Part shown: piece by piece, positions 18,476-27,101 of the stretch
Layout: each line of letters opens with the position of its first letter
Numbering within the stretch: the stretch's first letter is position 1
Assembly: GCF_001591445.1 (NCBI RefSeq)
Contig: NZ_BCUX01000021.1
Location: 1 to 64,000 of the forward strand
DNA length: 64,000 bases
Source of the DNA: Neobacillus drentensis NBRC 102427
GTDB lineage: Bacteria; Bacillota; Bacilli; Bacillales; Cytobacillaceae
Direction: 5' to 3'
The notes under the pieces: generated by a model
The model's input: the letters and a program-made list of their open reading frames with translations, nothing else
Told to the model about the DNA's origin: nothing
Databases searched by the model: none
Translations under genes and position numbers: made by a program

Positions 18476-18503
18476 GAAACTAGTGTAATTTTACACTAGT
18501 TTC
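18476..18503. promoter_or_regulatory. Palindromic operator of the XRE gene
   Basis: GAAACTAGTGTAA (18476-18488) and TTACACTAGTTTC (18491-18503) form a perfect inverted repeat with a 2-nt spacer. It lies about 20 nt before the regulator's start, where it would overlap the promoter. It is not followed by a T-run in a way that would make it a terminator. Confidence 0.65.
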
Positions 18504-18529
18504 GCGAATCATTCAAATTTTATCATCAA

Positions 18530-18559
18530 AAAACTGCTACCTCTAAAGATAGCAGTTTT
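18530..18559 (-). terminator. Terminator of the feo operon
   Basis: AAAACTGCTA (18530-18539) and TAGCAGTTTT (18550-18559) form a hairpin; TTTTTT follows on the minus strand. It lies just past the stop of the Cys-rich feo protein. Confidence 0.8.
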
Positions 18560-18565
18560 AATTAG

Positions 18566-18721
18566 TTATTGAATTTTGGGCGGGATCCCACAATTGCTGG
18601 AACATGAATTTTTCAAATCACATGCAGCGCATTTTCCCTTTTTAGATTTATTAATAAACCTGACTAAGGCCCATGTTGCGTATCCAAAAATAGCTGCCCC
18701 TATTACTATATTGGCAATCAT
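18566..18721 (-). CDS. FeoB-associated Cys-rich membrane protein
   Basis: This 51-residue protein has one N-terminal membrane span (about 2-22), a basic stretch, and a Cys-rich tail (CAACDLKNSC followed by C at 44). Family members sit directly downstream of feoB and may help ferrous iron passage or sensing; the exact role is not established. The ATG at 18721 has GAGGTGAAG upstream and follows the feoB stop by 20 nt. A terminator follows, making feoA-feoB-this gene one operon. Confidence 0.8.
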   Translation of the reverse strand: MIANIVIGAAIFGYATWALVRFINKSKKGKCAACDLKNSCSSNCGIPPKIQ

Positions 18722-18741
18722 TTCTTCACCTCATTTTTATA

Positions 18742-20745
18742 TTACACAAGTCCAAACAATTTTCCACCTTGATAGATAATCAAAGATAAGACATAGGCAA
18801 TCGCAAATGCATAAATCATTGAAAAAGCGGTCCACTTCTTTGAATTCGTTTCTTTATAGATTGTTGCTACCGTCGCCAAACATGGAATATATAACAAAAT
18901 AAAAACCATAAAACTATAGGCAGCCAGCGGAGTATAATAATCTGCCATTAGCCCTTGCAGACTTGCATCGTTCGGAACAAAATAGATGATGTTCATCGTT
19001 GAAATAATAGCTTCCTTTGCCAAGAACCCAGTAATTAACGAGGCGGATGCCTGCCATGTTCCAAATCCAATTGGATCAAAAATGGGTGCAATCGCATTCC
19101 CAATTGCCGCTAAATAACTATGATCCATATCAACCTTTAAACCACTTGGACCCGCATAAGATAATAACCAGATAAAAACAGAACCAGCAAAAATAAATGT
19201 CCCGGCTTTTCTTACAAACCCTTTCCCTTTATCCCATGTACTTCTCCAAAGTGATTGAAATTGGGGCAGTCGGTAAGGTGGTAGTTCAATTACAAATAAT
19301 GAAGTTTCCGATTTAAGGATTGTAGTAGAAAAGATCTTTGCTAAGGTTAATGCAACAATAATGCCTAGGACATACAGGCTCAAGACCACCAATGCCTTAT
19401 TTCCTGCAAAAAAGGCACCAACGAATAATGCATACACCGGTAAGCGTGCTGAGCAAGACATTAATGGGGTGAGTAAAATGGTTAACAGCCTCTCCCGCGG
19501 TGTTTCAATTGTTCTTGCTGCCATTATTCCTGGTACATTACAGCCAAAACCAATCATCATTGGGATAAATGCCTTTCCATTTAGGCCAACTGATTCCATA
19601 ATCCGGTCCATAACTAATGCGACACGAGCCATATACCCTGAATCTTCTAATAAAGAAATAAAAAAGAAGAGGATGAAAATTTGCGGTACAAAGACGAGAA
19701 CCCCGCCTACTCCAGCAACTAAACCTTCAATAATTAACGCATGGATAAAATCGGAGGCATGAATAGCAGTTAATACCTTCTCAAAGCCTACCGTAATCGG
19801 TCCCGTTAAAAATCCATCCAAGAGATCAGATAATGGCGTTCCGAGCCAATCAAAGGTCAGCATAAACATAAAATACATTAGCAGCAAGAAAATTGGCATT
19901 CCTAGAAACCGATTCGTAACGATACTATCAATTTTTTCAGAAAGAGGAATAACCGAATTACTTTTCCTTGCAACTTCAGCAACAATCCCCTCGATTACTT
20001 CTTTTCTTTTTTGATATATATAGTTTGCTAAGGATTTTACCTCATACTGTTTTTGTAGTTTTGATTCTAGCTTTGCCTTTACAGGATTCAGCTTTTGTTG
20101 ATCGTCAATGCTATGAAGATAGTCTCTAACGTATTCATTTCCTTCAAAATATTGTATCGCCAAAAAGCGCACAGAAAGGTCAGTTTTTCCATGTAACATA
20201 CCAGTCAATGTCACAATCGCTTCTTCAACCTCTTTACCGTAGTAAACGAGGTTCTTTTTAACAGGCTGGGTTGATTTTGTTGAGATGGCATCTACTAGCT
20301 TGTCACAGCCCTTACCGCTTCTTGCTACGACAGGTACTACGGGAACCCCGAGAACCTCCGAAAGCTTTCCGGCATCTATTTGAATCCCGCGCTTATTCGC
20401 TACGTCAATCATATTAAGTCCAATCAGTGCAGGCTTTTCAAACTCTAGCAATTGTAAGGTCAAATGTAAATTACGTTCTAATTGAGAAGCATCTAATATA
20501 TTAAGGAGCCGGTCAACGGATTCATTTAAAAAGAAGGAAGTAACAACTCCTTCATCCTTTGACAGTGGATTAAGCGTATATACACCTGGTAAATCAATTA
20601 ATTGGCCAATATTATTTTTAAAAATACCAACTTTCTTTTCTACGGTTACACCGCTCCAGTTTCCAACATATTCATAGGATCCTGTTAAGTTATTAAACAA
20701 TGAAGTTTTCCCAGTATTGGGATTTCCAATTAAAGCGATTTCCAT
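18742..20745 (-). CDS. feoB: Ferrous iron transport protein B
   Basis: This 667-residue transporter has an N-terminal G domain: G1 GNPNTGKTS (7-15), G3 DLPG, and NMID as the G4 equivalent (NKXD-like). A helical regulatory region follows, then the membrane domain with two Gate motifs (ARLPVYALF region and later spans). FeoB imports Fe(II) across the cytoplasmic membrane. Its start overlaps the feoA stop, so the two are translationally coupled. A Fur-like box precedes feoA. Confidence 0.93.
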   Translation of the reverse strand: MEIALIGNPNTGKTSLFNNLTGSYEYVGNWSGVTVEKKVGIFKNNIGQLIDLPGVYTLNPLSKDEGVVTSFFLNESVDRLLNILDASQLERNLHLTLQLLEFEKPALIGLNMIDVANKRGIQIDAGKLSEVLGVPVVPVVARSGKGCDKLVDAISTKSTQPVKKNLVYYGKEVEEAIVTLTGMLHGKTDLSVRFLAIQYFEGNEYVRDYLHSIDDQQKLNPVKAKLESKLQKQYEVKSLANYIYQKRKEVIEGIVAEVARKSNSVIPLSEKIDSIVTNRFLGMPIFLLLMYFMFMLTFDWLGTPLSDLLDGFLTGPITVGFEKVLTAIHASDFIHALIIEGLVAGVGGVLVFVPQIFILFFFISLLEDSGYMARVALVMDRIMESVGLNGKAFIPMMIGFGCNVPGIMAARTIETPRERLLTILLTPLMSCSARLPVYALFVGAFFAGNKALVVLSLYVLGIIVALTLAKIFSTTILKSETSLFVIELPPYRLPQFQSLWRSTWDKGKGFVRKAGTFIFAGSVFIWLLSYAGPSGLKVDMDHSYLAAIGNAIAPIFDPIGFGTWQASASLITGFLAKEAIISTMNIIYFVPNDASLQGLMADYYTPLAAYSFMVFILLYIPCLATVATIYKETNSKKWTAFSMIYAFAIAYVLSLIIYQGGKLFGLV

Positions 20746-20969
20746 TATAATTTCACCACTTCAATCTGAACTGCTTCCCTGCGACGGATACCAACACACT
20801 GTCCGCATGATTCAATCATTACTGGCCCGCCAAATGGCATCACACACTTAACACATATCTCTGAGCCTTCTGTAATCCCTAAGTCAAGTAAACGTCTTTG
20901 TACCAGGTGACCAACTTGAGAAAGATTAATAATCTTCCCTTTCCCACCTGCTTTTAACAATCCGAACAT
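20745..20969 (-). CDS. feoA: Ferrous iron transport protein A
   Basis: This 74-residue SH3-like FeoA protein contains GHLVQRRLLDLGITEGSEI and a C-terminal GIRRREAVQIEV strand segment. FeoA is a small cytoplasmic partner of FeoB. It contains three Cys residues (CVKC and a later C), more than many FeoA proteins. It is first in the feo operon, 24 nt from a Fur-like box. Confidence 0.88.
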   Translation of the reverse strand: MFGLLKAGGKGKIINLSQVGHLVQRRLLDLGITEGSEICVKCVMPFGGPVMIESCGQCVGIRRREAVQIEVVKL

Positions 20970-20993
20970 TTATATCACCCTATCTATGTTAAT

Positions 20994-21008
20994 TGAGAAT
21001 GATTATCT
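20994..21008. promoter_or_regulatory. Fur box upstream of feoA
   Basis: TGAGAATGATTATCT matches the 7-1-7 Fur consensus TGATAAT-N-ATTATCA at all but two positions. It lies 24 nt before the feoA start. Iron-dependent repression of feo is expected. Confidence 0.7.
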
Positions 21009-21084
21009 TTCTATATCGTCATTTTAACACTTTTTTTCGGTAATAAGCATAATAAATTTGTCAAAAGTTCGAAAAATATTAATA

Positions 21085-21120
21085 AAAAAAGAAAAGAGCG
21101 CGTGGACTCTTTTCTTTTTT
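21085..21120. terminator. Terminator of thiT
   Basis: The 14-bp A/T-rich arms (21085-21098 and 21107-21120) around GAG/CTC lie immediately downstream of the thiT stop. T-runs exist in both directions. Confidence 0.75.
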
Positions 21121-21130
21121 ACTATTTTTA

Positions 21131-21718
21131 TTAATTTTTTTGTGTAAATAACCGCTTTGGAACCGCACTAATTACAATGATTATGATGATTGCACTAATA
21201 ATGAAGCTTGGCAGCATGTACGTTCCATTATAAAGAAGCGAGTAAATAGCTACCGGTTGTCCCTTTGGCGCATATTCGCCGAAGAACACAATTCCTGATA
21301 GGACATGACAAAGGTATCTTAAAGCACTTCCCAAGAATGCTCCCATAACCACATAGGACATCCACTTACCTTTTTCGTGTTTAATTAATGAATTTTTCAC
21401 AGGGCTGGCAAAGATACCTGCTAACCCTACGACTGAAAAAGCTACAAAATAATCGATAAATCCTTGAATCAATGTATAGATTTGTGAGTATCCAAGGATA
21501 AATTGCAATAGCCCGAGTAAAAATCCGGTTAACATACCACCCTTTATTCCCCAACGATAAGCGATTAAGAAAATAGGAACCATAGCAATTGAAATGGATC
21601 CTCCCTGTGGCCATATTCTTAATGATAATATTCCGGCAACAAAATCCAATAAATAAGCCAGGGCTGCAAAAACTGCCACTTCAGCGATAAATAATGTATT
21701 ACTTCTTTCTTTGTTCAA
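21131..21718 (-). CDS. thiT: Thiamine ECF transporter substrate-binding protein ThiT
   Basis: This 195-residue membrane protein has about six spans and the ThiT/YuaJ signature region (GGSISIAMVPIFLIAYRWG, then a C-terminal GQPVAIYSLLYNGTYMLPS). It binds thiamine and works with the shared ECF energising module encoded elsewhere. The start is TTG with GGGGGAAA upstream. A TPP riboswitch and its terminator precede it, which independently confirms a thiamine role. Confidence 0.93.
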   Translation of the reverse strand: MNKERSNTLFIAEVAVFAALAYLLDFVAGILSLRIWPQGGSISIAMVPIFLIAYRWGIKGGMLTGFLLGLLQFILGYSQIYTLIQGFIDYFVAFSVVGLAGIFASPVKNSLIKHEKGKWMSYVVMGAFLGSALRYLCHVLSGIVFFGEYAPKGQPVAIYSLLYNGTYMLPSFIISAIIIIIVISAVPKRLFTQKN

Positions 21719-21756
21719 CTCAATTTCCCCCTTTTATTTTGAACAAAATAAAAAAA

Positions 21757-21789
21757 GCAATGCACGACGATATGGATTGTCTGCATTGC
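21757..21789 (-). terminator. Riboswitch-controlled terminator upstream of thiT
   Basis: GCAATGCA (21757-21764) and TGCATTGC (21782-21789) form a stem; on the minus strand a long T-run follows (A-run 21750-21756). It lies between the TPP aptamer and thiT and would be the OFF-state expression platform. Confidence 0.85.
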
Positions 21790-21805
21790 TTTAATATCCG
21801 GCAAA

Positions 21806-21899
21806 CCACATCCCTACGCTAGTGTTAACTAACAGGTTCATAGGGTCAGAACTCAAAACGCTCACTCTCAGCCACATAAAATGTAGCTCCCCCTGTGGA
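21806..21899 (-). ncRNA. TPP riboswitch (THI element)
   Basis: On the minus strand the aptamer hallmarks are in order: CAGGGGGAGC, GGCTGAGAGTGAGC, TGACCCTATGAACCTG, and the closing CGTAGGGATGTGG. Binding of thiamine pyrophosphate should favour the adjacent terminator and shut off thiT. Confidence 0.93.
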
Positions 21900-22040
21900 T
21901 GTATTCAATTGTTTCCATAAAAAATATACTATTCTTTTATTGCTTTTTCAAGGAAAATAGAAAATAAAGAAGGAATTCTATTATAATCATCGAATTAACA
22001 CTTAAAGGAGTTCTGTCAATAGCATAGGGGGAAAAACAGA

Positions 22041-23195
22041 ATGTTCACGGAAAGCCAAACGGATTTAATTGATTTTTTCAATCAAAATAAACAGAAACTG
22101 TTACAAGAATGGGAAAATGCCATTGTTATTACTAAAGCAGACCCATTTAAATTGAAGATTCAGGAAAACGGAGCGGCCTTACTCGATGTCTTGCTTCATA
22201 TGCATAAAATGACGAAACAAGAGCTTTTAGACATAATTGAAAAGCTTGCTATAGAAGTTTCACAAGAAAGAGTATTGGCTGATATAAACCTTGGAGATTT
22301 TGTATATAATGTAAATCTTGGTAGAACCGTTTTGTACAGTTATCTAAGTAATGTTGGGCTTCCATGGTCTGATATGCAAGAAGCGGTAAACAAAATTAAC
22401 TTTTGCTTCGATAAATTTTTATACTATGCTGTTTCACATTACTCTGAAGCAAAAAACAAAATAATTGAGGAAAAAACGATGCACATCGATTCTACCCATC
22501 AGGATCGATTGACGCTACTTGGCCAGATGACATCAAGTTTTATCCATGAGTTTAGAAATCCACTAACATCTGTTCAGGGATTTATCCAATTGCTTAAAGC
22601 CGATTATCCGAATATGAAATATTTAGATATCATTTCTAGTGAGTTGGATCAACTAAATTTCCGTATTTCGCAATTTTTACTTTTATCAAAAAAAGAGTTA
22701 ATTGGGAAGGAAAAGGATTACTTCAATTTAAATACGTTAATTGATGAAGTTTTAAATTTTCTCTACCCAAGCATCCTCGATGGAAAAGTAAAAATAAAAA
22801 AGGAATTGAGTGAAGAAATTACTTTAAATGGGTATGCAGATGAAATCCGGCAAGTATTTATTAATATTATTTTTAATGCAATTGATGTCCTAAATCATGC
22901 TGAGAATCCAAATCCAACAGTCGAAATCTTTAGTTGTCTTGATAATCAGTCGATCAAAATCAATATTTCTAATAACGGCCCCGTCATTCCAACGGAATTA
23001 AGAAAAACCATTTTCGAACCATTCTTCACAACCAAAAAACTGGGGACAGGTCTTGGCTTGTTTGTATGTAAAGAGATTATTGAAAAACATAAGGGGGTTT
23101 TAGAGTGTGAATCATCCCCGGATAAAACAACATTTTCCATTCTATTACCTGTTGCCCCAGTAATTCCGAAGAATCATGAACAAGAAATTTTATAG
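22041..23195 (+). CDS. Cytoplasmic sensor histidine kinase, sporulation-kinase-like
   Basis: This 384-residue protein has no membrane span. The N-terminal region of about 145 residues resembles the RsbRD-type helical (globin-like) sensor domain. A HisKA domain follows with H169 in FIHEFRNPLTSVQGF, then an HATPase_c domain (N-box NIIFNAIDVL, G-box GTGLGLFVCKEI). The H-box resembles the KinA/KinE phosphorelay kinases that feed Spo0F. No response regulator is adjacent, which is usual for orphan sporulation kinases. A strong terminator follows. Confidence 0.8.
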   Translation: MFTESQTDLIDFFNQNKQKLLQEWENAIVITKADPFKLKIQENGAALLDVLLHMHKMTKQELLDIIEKLAIEVSQERVLADINLGDFVYNVNLGRTVLYSYLSNVGLPWSDMQEAVNKINFCFDKFLYYAVSHYSEAKNKIIEEKTMHIDSTHQDRLTLLGQMTSSFIHEFRNPLTSVQGFIQLLKADYPNMKYLDIISSELDQLNFRISQFLLLSKKELIGKEKDYFNLNTLIDEVLNFLYPSILDGKVKIKKELSEEITLNGYADEIRQVFINIIFNAIDVLNHAENPNPTVEIFSCLDNQSIKINISNNGPVIPTELRKTIFEPFFTTKKLGTGLGLFVCKEIIEKHKGVLECESSPDKTTFSILLPVAPVIPKNHEQEIL

Positions 23196-23206
23196 TTCTT
23201 TTGACC

Positions 23207-23237
23207 AATCCCACTTGAATCAAGCTGGGATTTTTTT
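23207..23237 (+). terminator. Terminator of the histidine kinase gene
   Basis: AATCCCACTTG (23207-23217) pairs with CAAGCTGGGATT (one bulge) and is followed by seven T. Confidence 0.85.
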
Positions 23238-23316
23238 ATTTCTCATCGATAAACCTTCCACAAGGGTCCTATCCTGCATATGATGAACTAAAATTTTTTA
23301 TCAGGAGATTAGACCA

Positions 23317-23871
23317 ATGTTTACATTGAAGGTAGATAATCAAATTGAACTCCAGTTATTTCAGCAACATCACGCCTTGAAGTTATATCAACTGGTTGAG
23401 GAGAATCGTGAACATTTACGCGAATGGATGCCCTGGGTGGATAGTATGAATTCCCCCTATCAGTTTGAATCGATTATTCCGATTTGGCTCTCCCAATTCG
23501 CGGAGAATAACGGATTAAACGTGGGGATTCTCTATAACGGAGAACTGGTTGGATCGGTCGGAATACATCAAATTGATTGGCATAACCGAATGGCAAATAT
23601 CGGCTATTATCTATCCAAAAACGCAGAAGGTCATGGGATCATGACTCGTACCGTCCAATCTTTGCTAAACTATACCTTTTTCACCTTAGGATTAAACCGT
23701 GTAGAAATTCGTTGTGGTGTAAAAAACAAAAAAAGCCGTGCGATTCCTGAAAGACTCGGATTTGTTAAGGAAGGAATCATTCGTGACGGAGAACAATTAT
23801 ATGGAAAATTTCATGATCTCTTTGTTTATGGAATGCTTGCCAGTGAGTGGAAAAAAAGAGTTCCTTATTAG
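23317..23871 (+). CDS. RimJ/RimL-type GNAT N-acetyltransferase (YdaF-like)
   Basis: This 184-residue GNAT protein is of the ribosomal-protein Ser/Ala acetyltransferase type (opening LRLW-like LREWMPWVDS; acetyl-CoA region NAEGHGIMTRTVQSLLNYTF; end RLGFVKEGIIRDGEQLYG). The A-motif has GHGIM where many relatives have GKGIM/GxGxA. It acetylates N-terminal amines of ribosomal or other proteins by family inference. It is flanked by terminators, so monocistronic. Confidence 0.82.
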   Translation: MFTLKVDNQIELQLFQQHHALKLYQLVEENREHLREWMPWVDSMNSPYQFESIIPIWLSQFAENNGLNVGILYNGELVGSVGIHQIDWHNRMANIGYYLSKNAEGHGIMTRTVQSLLNYTFFTLGLNRVEIRCGVKNKKSRAIPERLGFVKEGIIRDGEQLYGKFHDLFVYGMLASEWKKRVPY

Positions 23872-23899
23872 AATATTTTTTTACCATGTTCAATTGATG

Positions 23900-23923
23900 C
23901 TGCCTAATAGGCAGTCTTTTTTA
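23900..23923 (+). terminator. Terminator of the GNAT gene
   Basis: CTGCCT-AAT-AGGCAG (23900-23914) is followed by TCTTTTTT. Confidence 0.75.
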
Positions 23924-23932
23924 TGTGGTGAT

Positions 23933-24010
23933 TTGCTAATAGAATTTTTTTTTGAAATAATGGGTTCAGTACAACGTAAGTGAGGTGGCATACCTTACCT
24001 CAAGTAAGGT
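23933..24010 (+). promoter_or_regulatory. Promoter and RBS-masking leader of the first CNNM gene
   Basis: The sigma-A-like boxes are TTGCTA (23933-23938) and AATAAT (23956-23961), spaced 17. The short leader holds a first Shine-Dalgarno-like GAGGTG (23982-23987). A hairpin follows, ACCTTAC (23992-23998) with GTAAGGT (24004-24010), that covers the AAGGTG used by the ATG at 24016. The ACCT part can alternatively pair with AGGT of the first site. Confidence 0.5.
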
Positions 24011-24015
24011 GATAG

Positions 24016-25344
24016 ATGATTTGGATGAATGTAATAATAATTGTTATCTTGATAGCCTTTACCGCACTTTTTGTCGCTTCTGAATTTGCGATGGTAAAGG
24101 TTCGAACAACGAGAATTGATCAATTACTATCAGAAGGAAATCCAAAAGCAGAAGCAGCTAAGAAAGTCATTTCGAATTTGGATGGATATTTATCAGCTAC
24201 ACAGGTTGGAATAACAATTATCTCCTTGATTTTAGGATGGCTGGGTGAGCCCACGATTCGAGAGCTGCTAAATCCCATTTTTCAATGGATTCAATTACCT
24301 TTATCTTTAAAGCATATTATCTCGTTTATAATTGCTTTTATTGTCATAACTTATTTCCATGTAGTCATTGGAGAACTATCCCCAAAAACGATTGCGATTC
24401 AAAAAGCAGAAGAAATCCTTTTGTTTTTTGCTCGACCGTTAATCCTATTTCATAAGTTGATGTATCCTTTTATTTGGATTCTTAATCATTCGGCCCGTTT
24501 TGTAACTGGACTTTTCGGAATCCAACCAGCATCTGGGCAGGATATGGTCCTCTCGGAAGAAGAACTGCGGTTAATTCTCTCGCAAAGCTATGAAAGTGGG
24601 GAAATAAATCAATCTGAATACCGTTATATGAACCGAATTTTTGAATTTGATAACCGGATTGCGAAAGAAATAATGGTTCCGAGAACTGAGCTTATTACTC
24701 TTTCTAGGGATGCCTCAATGGAAGAAATTATTGAAATCGTCAAGGAAGAAAAATACACTAGATATCCCCTAATTGACGGTGACAAAGATAATATTTTGGG
24801 GGTAGTTAATATTAAAGAGGTCTTAACCGATTGTATCCAGCAAAAATGTACTGGCGAACGACCGCTTATCCCCTATCTAAAGCCAGTCATCCATGTCATT
24901 GAAACCATACCGATTCAGGAACTTCTTGTTAAACTGCAAAAAAACCGTTCACACATGGCTGTTTTATCTGATGAATATGGAGGGACAGCAGGTATTGTCA
25001 CCGTCGAAGATATTCTTGAAGAAATTGTTGGTGAAATACGAGATGAATTTGATTTAGATGAACTTCCGCTTGTTCAGAAGGAAGCAGATGGACATTTTAT
25101 CTTGGATGGAAAAGTACTGATTAGCGAAGTAAATGACCTCCTCGGGACCACACTTGATGAAGAGGATGTTGATACGATCGGAGGCTGGTTTTTAACGCAA
25201 AAGTTTGATGTACATAAAGGAGATTTCATTGAAAACGACGGATTTGTATTTAAGATTAATGAGATAGAAGGTCACCATATTCTGTATATTGAAGTACACA
25301 AACTAGAAAACGACCAAGAAAAGACGGAGCCGGCTCCTGAATAG
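24016..25344 (+). CDS. CNNM/CorC-family transporter with CBS domains, copy 1
   Basis: This 442-residue member of the hemolysin-C/CNNM family (B. subtilis YhdP/MpfA, YhdT, YqhB, YrkA) has four N-terminal membrane segments in a DUF21 domain (1-190; [24 protein letters not shown]). A CBS pair follows (about 205-330; [33 protein letters not shown]), then a C-terminal CorC/HlyC domain ([13 protein letters not shown]). MpfA-type members are linked to Mg2+ efflux. Specificity cannot be read from the sequence. A paralogue lies 294 nt downstream. Confidence 0.85.
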   Translation: MIWMNVIIIVILIAFTALFVASEFAMVKVRTTRIDQLLSEGNPKAEAAKKVISNLDGYLSATQVGITIISLILGWLGEPTIRELLNPIFQWIQLPLSLKHIISFIIAFIVITYFHVVIGELSPKTIAIQKAEEILLFFARPLILFHKLMYPFIWILNHSARFVTGLFGIQPASGQDMVLSEEELRLILSQSYESGEINQSEYRYMNRIFEFDNRIAKEIMVPRTELITLSRDASMEEIIEIVKEEKYTRYPLIDGDKDNILGVVNIKEVLTDCIQQKCTGERPLIPYLKPVIHVIETIPIQELLVKLQKNRSHMAVLSDEYGGTAGIVTVEDILEEIVGEIRDEFDLDELPLVQKEADGHFILDGKVLISEVNDLLGTTLDEEDVDTIGGWFLTQKFDVHKGDFIENDGFVFKINEIEGHHILYIEVHKLENDQEKTEPAPE

Positions 25345-25510
25345 GAGCTGGCATTTATTTTACATAATTTTTTGTAATATTTCGCCATTAATGTTCATAT
25401 TCACTTTGCTTTCCCATAAAATATAGTTATCAACCAATATACTAACCAGAACGTTTGACTGTACAGTTCAAATTCTTTATAATTATTGTTAATTTACAAA
25501 ATTGTCGAGG

Positions 25511-25519
25511 TGGTATAAT
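25511..25519 (+). promoter_or_regulatory. Extended -10 promoter for the second CNNM gene
   Basis: TGG-TATAAT (25511-25519) is an extended -10 element; no good -35 is seen, as expected for this promoter type. It implies a 5' leader of about 110 nt before the TTG at 25638. Confidence 0.5.
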
Positions 25520-25592
25520 GACCATTAGACGAGATTAGAAGAAAGCTAGATATGAGTTGATTGTATTACGAGTTTATTTTTTTATCAAACTG

Positions 25593-25631
25593 GGAGGTGA
25601 CTCCTTACCTGTCTAAAAACGGGATAAGGGA
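25593..25631 (+). promoter_or_regulatory. RBS-masking leader of the second CNNM gene
   Basis: A perfect anti-16S match, GGAGGTGA (25593-25600), has no start codon at normal spacing. It is followed by TCCTTACC (25602-25609) and, after a loop, by TAAGGGA (25625-25631), the ribosome site of the TTG at 25638. TCCTTA can pair with TAAGGGA (one bulge). The order GAGGTG-CCTTACCT-TAAGG is the same as in front of copy 1. Confidence 0.5.
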
Positions 25632-25637
25632 ACTTAT

Positions 25638-26990
25638 TTGGACATATTTAACTTGGTTATTATAGCCATTTTAATTGCATTAACTGCTTTTTTTGTAGCT
25701 TCAGAATTTGCTATTATCAGAGTAAGAGGTTCAAGAATTGATCAGTTAATTGAAGAAGGAAATTCGAGTGCTGTGACTGCTAAAAGAGTAATTTCAAACT
25801 TAGATGAATATCTTTCTGCCTGTCAGTTAGGAATTACCATTACTGCCCTTGGATTAGGTTGGCTTGGTGAATCGACATTTGAAAAGATACTCCACCCTAT
25901 TTTTAAAAGCCTGCATATTCCTGAAAGTTTTAACCAAATATTGTCTGTGGGGTTAGCTTTTGCCGCGATTACATTTTTACATGTAGTTATAGGTGAACTT
26001 GCACCTAAAACCTTGGCAATCCAGAAAGCAGAATGGATTACCCTGACAATGTCACGTCCGCTCATCCTTTTTTATAAGGTTATGTTTCCTGTAATTTGGC
26101 TGCTTAATGGGTCTGCACGAATTACCACAAGATTTTTTGGGCTTAAGCCTGTTTCAGAAAACGAAATTGCCCATACAGAGGAAGAGCTCCGAATTATCCT
26201 TTCTGAAAGCTATAAAAGTGGTGAAATTAACCAATCAGAGTTTAAGTATGTAAATAAAATTTTTGAATTTGATAACCGTATTGCCAAAGAAGTAATGGTC
26301 CCAAGAACGGAAATCGTTTCATTGTCTAAGGATGATACATTAGAGACTTTTCTTCAGGTGTTACGCGAAGAAAAATTCACACGATATCCGATTATTGATG
26401 GTGATAAGGACCATATCATTGGGCTTATTAATATAAAAGAAGTGATGACCGATTTAATTGGTAATGAGAAACTCGCCGAACGGACCTTAGAAAACTATAC
26501 TCGACCAATTATTAGAGTAATTGAAACGATTCCTATCCATGACTTATTAGTGAAAATGCAAAAAGACCGTGTCCATATGGCGATATTAATGGATGAATAT
26601 GGCGGTACTTCAGGGCTTGTTACTGTAGAAGATATCTTGGAAGAGATTGTTGGGGAAATTCGGGACGAATTCGATATGGATGAAATTCCGGAGATACGTA
26701 AAATGAAGGAAAACCACTATATTATCGACTCTAAAGTATTAGTTAGTGAGATCAATGATTTATTGGGAGTAGAGATTGACGACGAAGATGTGGATACGAT
26801 TGGCGGTTGGATATTGACCGAAAATTACGAAGCAAAAGAAGGAGACATCCTGCTTCATGACACCTATTCCTTTAAAATCCTCGACATGGAAGAGCACCAT
26901 ATTAAATATATTGAGGTCATGAAAAATGCCAATAATGGTGAGGCAACTAACCAACAAGTTTCAATCCCCAATTCCGAAGTGCTATCTTAA
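25638..26990 (+). CDS. CNNM/CorC-family transporter with CBS domains, copy 2
   Basis: This 450-residue paralogue of the preceding gene has the same domain order: DUF21 membrane domain (ASEFAIIRVRGSRIDQ, GELAPKTLAIQKAE), CBS pair ([37 protein letters not shown]) and CorC/HlyC C-terminal domain ([13 protein letters not shown]). The two are nearly identical in core motifs and differ at the tails. This one starts with TTG. Having separate promoters suggests different induction conditions. Mg2+ or other divalent cation export is the likely role. Confidence 0.85.
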   Translation: MDIFNLVIIAILIALTAFFVASEFAIIRVRGSRIDQLIEEGNSSAVTAKRVISNLDEYLSACQLGITITALGLGWLGESTFEKILHPIFKSLHIPESFNQILSVGLAFAAITFLHVVIGELAPKTLAIQKAEWITLTMSRPLILFYKVMFPVIWLLNGSARITTRFFGLKPVSENEIAHTEEELRIILSESYKSGEINQSEFKYVNKIFEFDNRIAKEVMVPRTEIVSLSKDDTLETFLQVLREEKFTRYPIIDGDKDHIIGLINIKEVMTDLIGNEKLAERTLENYTRPIIRVIETIPIHDLLVKMQKDRVHMAILMDEYGGTSGLVTVEDILEEIVGEIRDEFDMDEIPEIRKMKENHYIIDSKVLVSEINDLLGVEIDDEDVDTIGGWILTENYEAKEGDILLHDTYSFKILDMEEHHIKYIEVMKNANNGEATNQQVSIPNSEVLS

Positions 26991-27001
26991 AAAAGTTCTA
27001 A

Positions 27002-27031
27002 AAACAGATCGATTTTCGGTCTGTTTTTTTT
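27002..27031 (+). terminator. Terminator of CNNM copy 2
   Basis: AACAGATCG (27003-27011) and CGGTCTGTT (27017-27025) form a stem, followed by a run of T. Confidence 0.85.
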
Positions 27032-27043
27032 GTAGAGAAAAAT

Positions 27044-27094
27044 AAATAGGTAAAAAAGACCAGATTATCTTTATCTGATCTTTTTTACCTATTT
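27044..27094. terminator. Long bidirectional hairpin terminator
   Basis: Arms of about 22 nt with one mismatch, beginning AAATAGGTAAAAAAGA (27044-) and ending TCTTTTTTACCTATTT (-27094), flank a short loop. It serves the minus-strand gene ending at 27102 and backs up the plus-strand terminator. Confidence 0.75.
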
Positions 27095-27101
27095 CGAGGA
27101 A

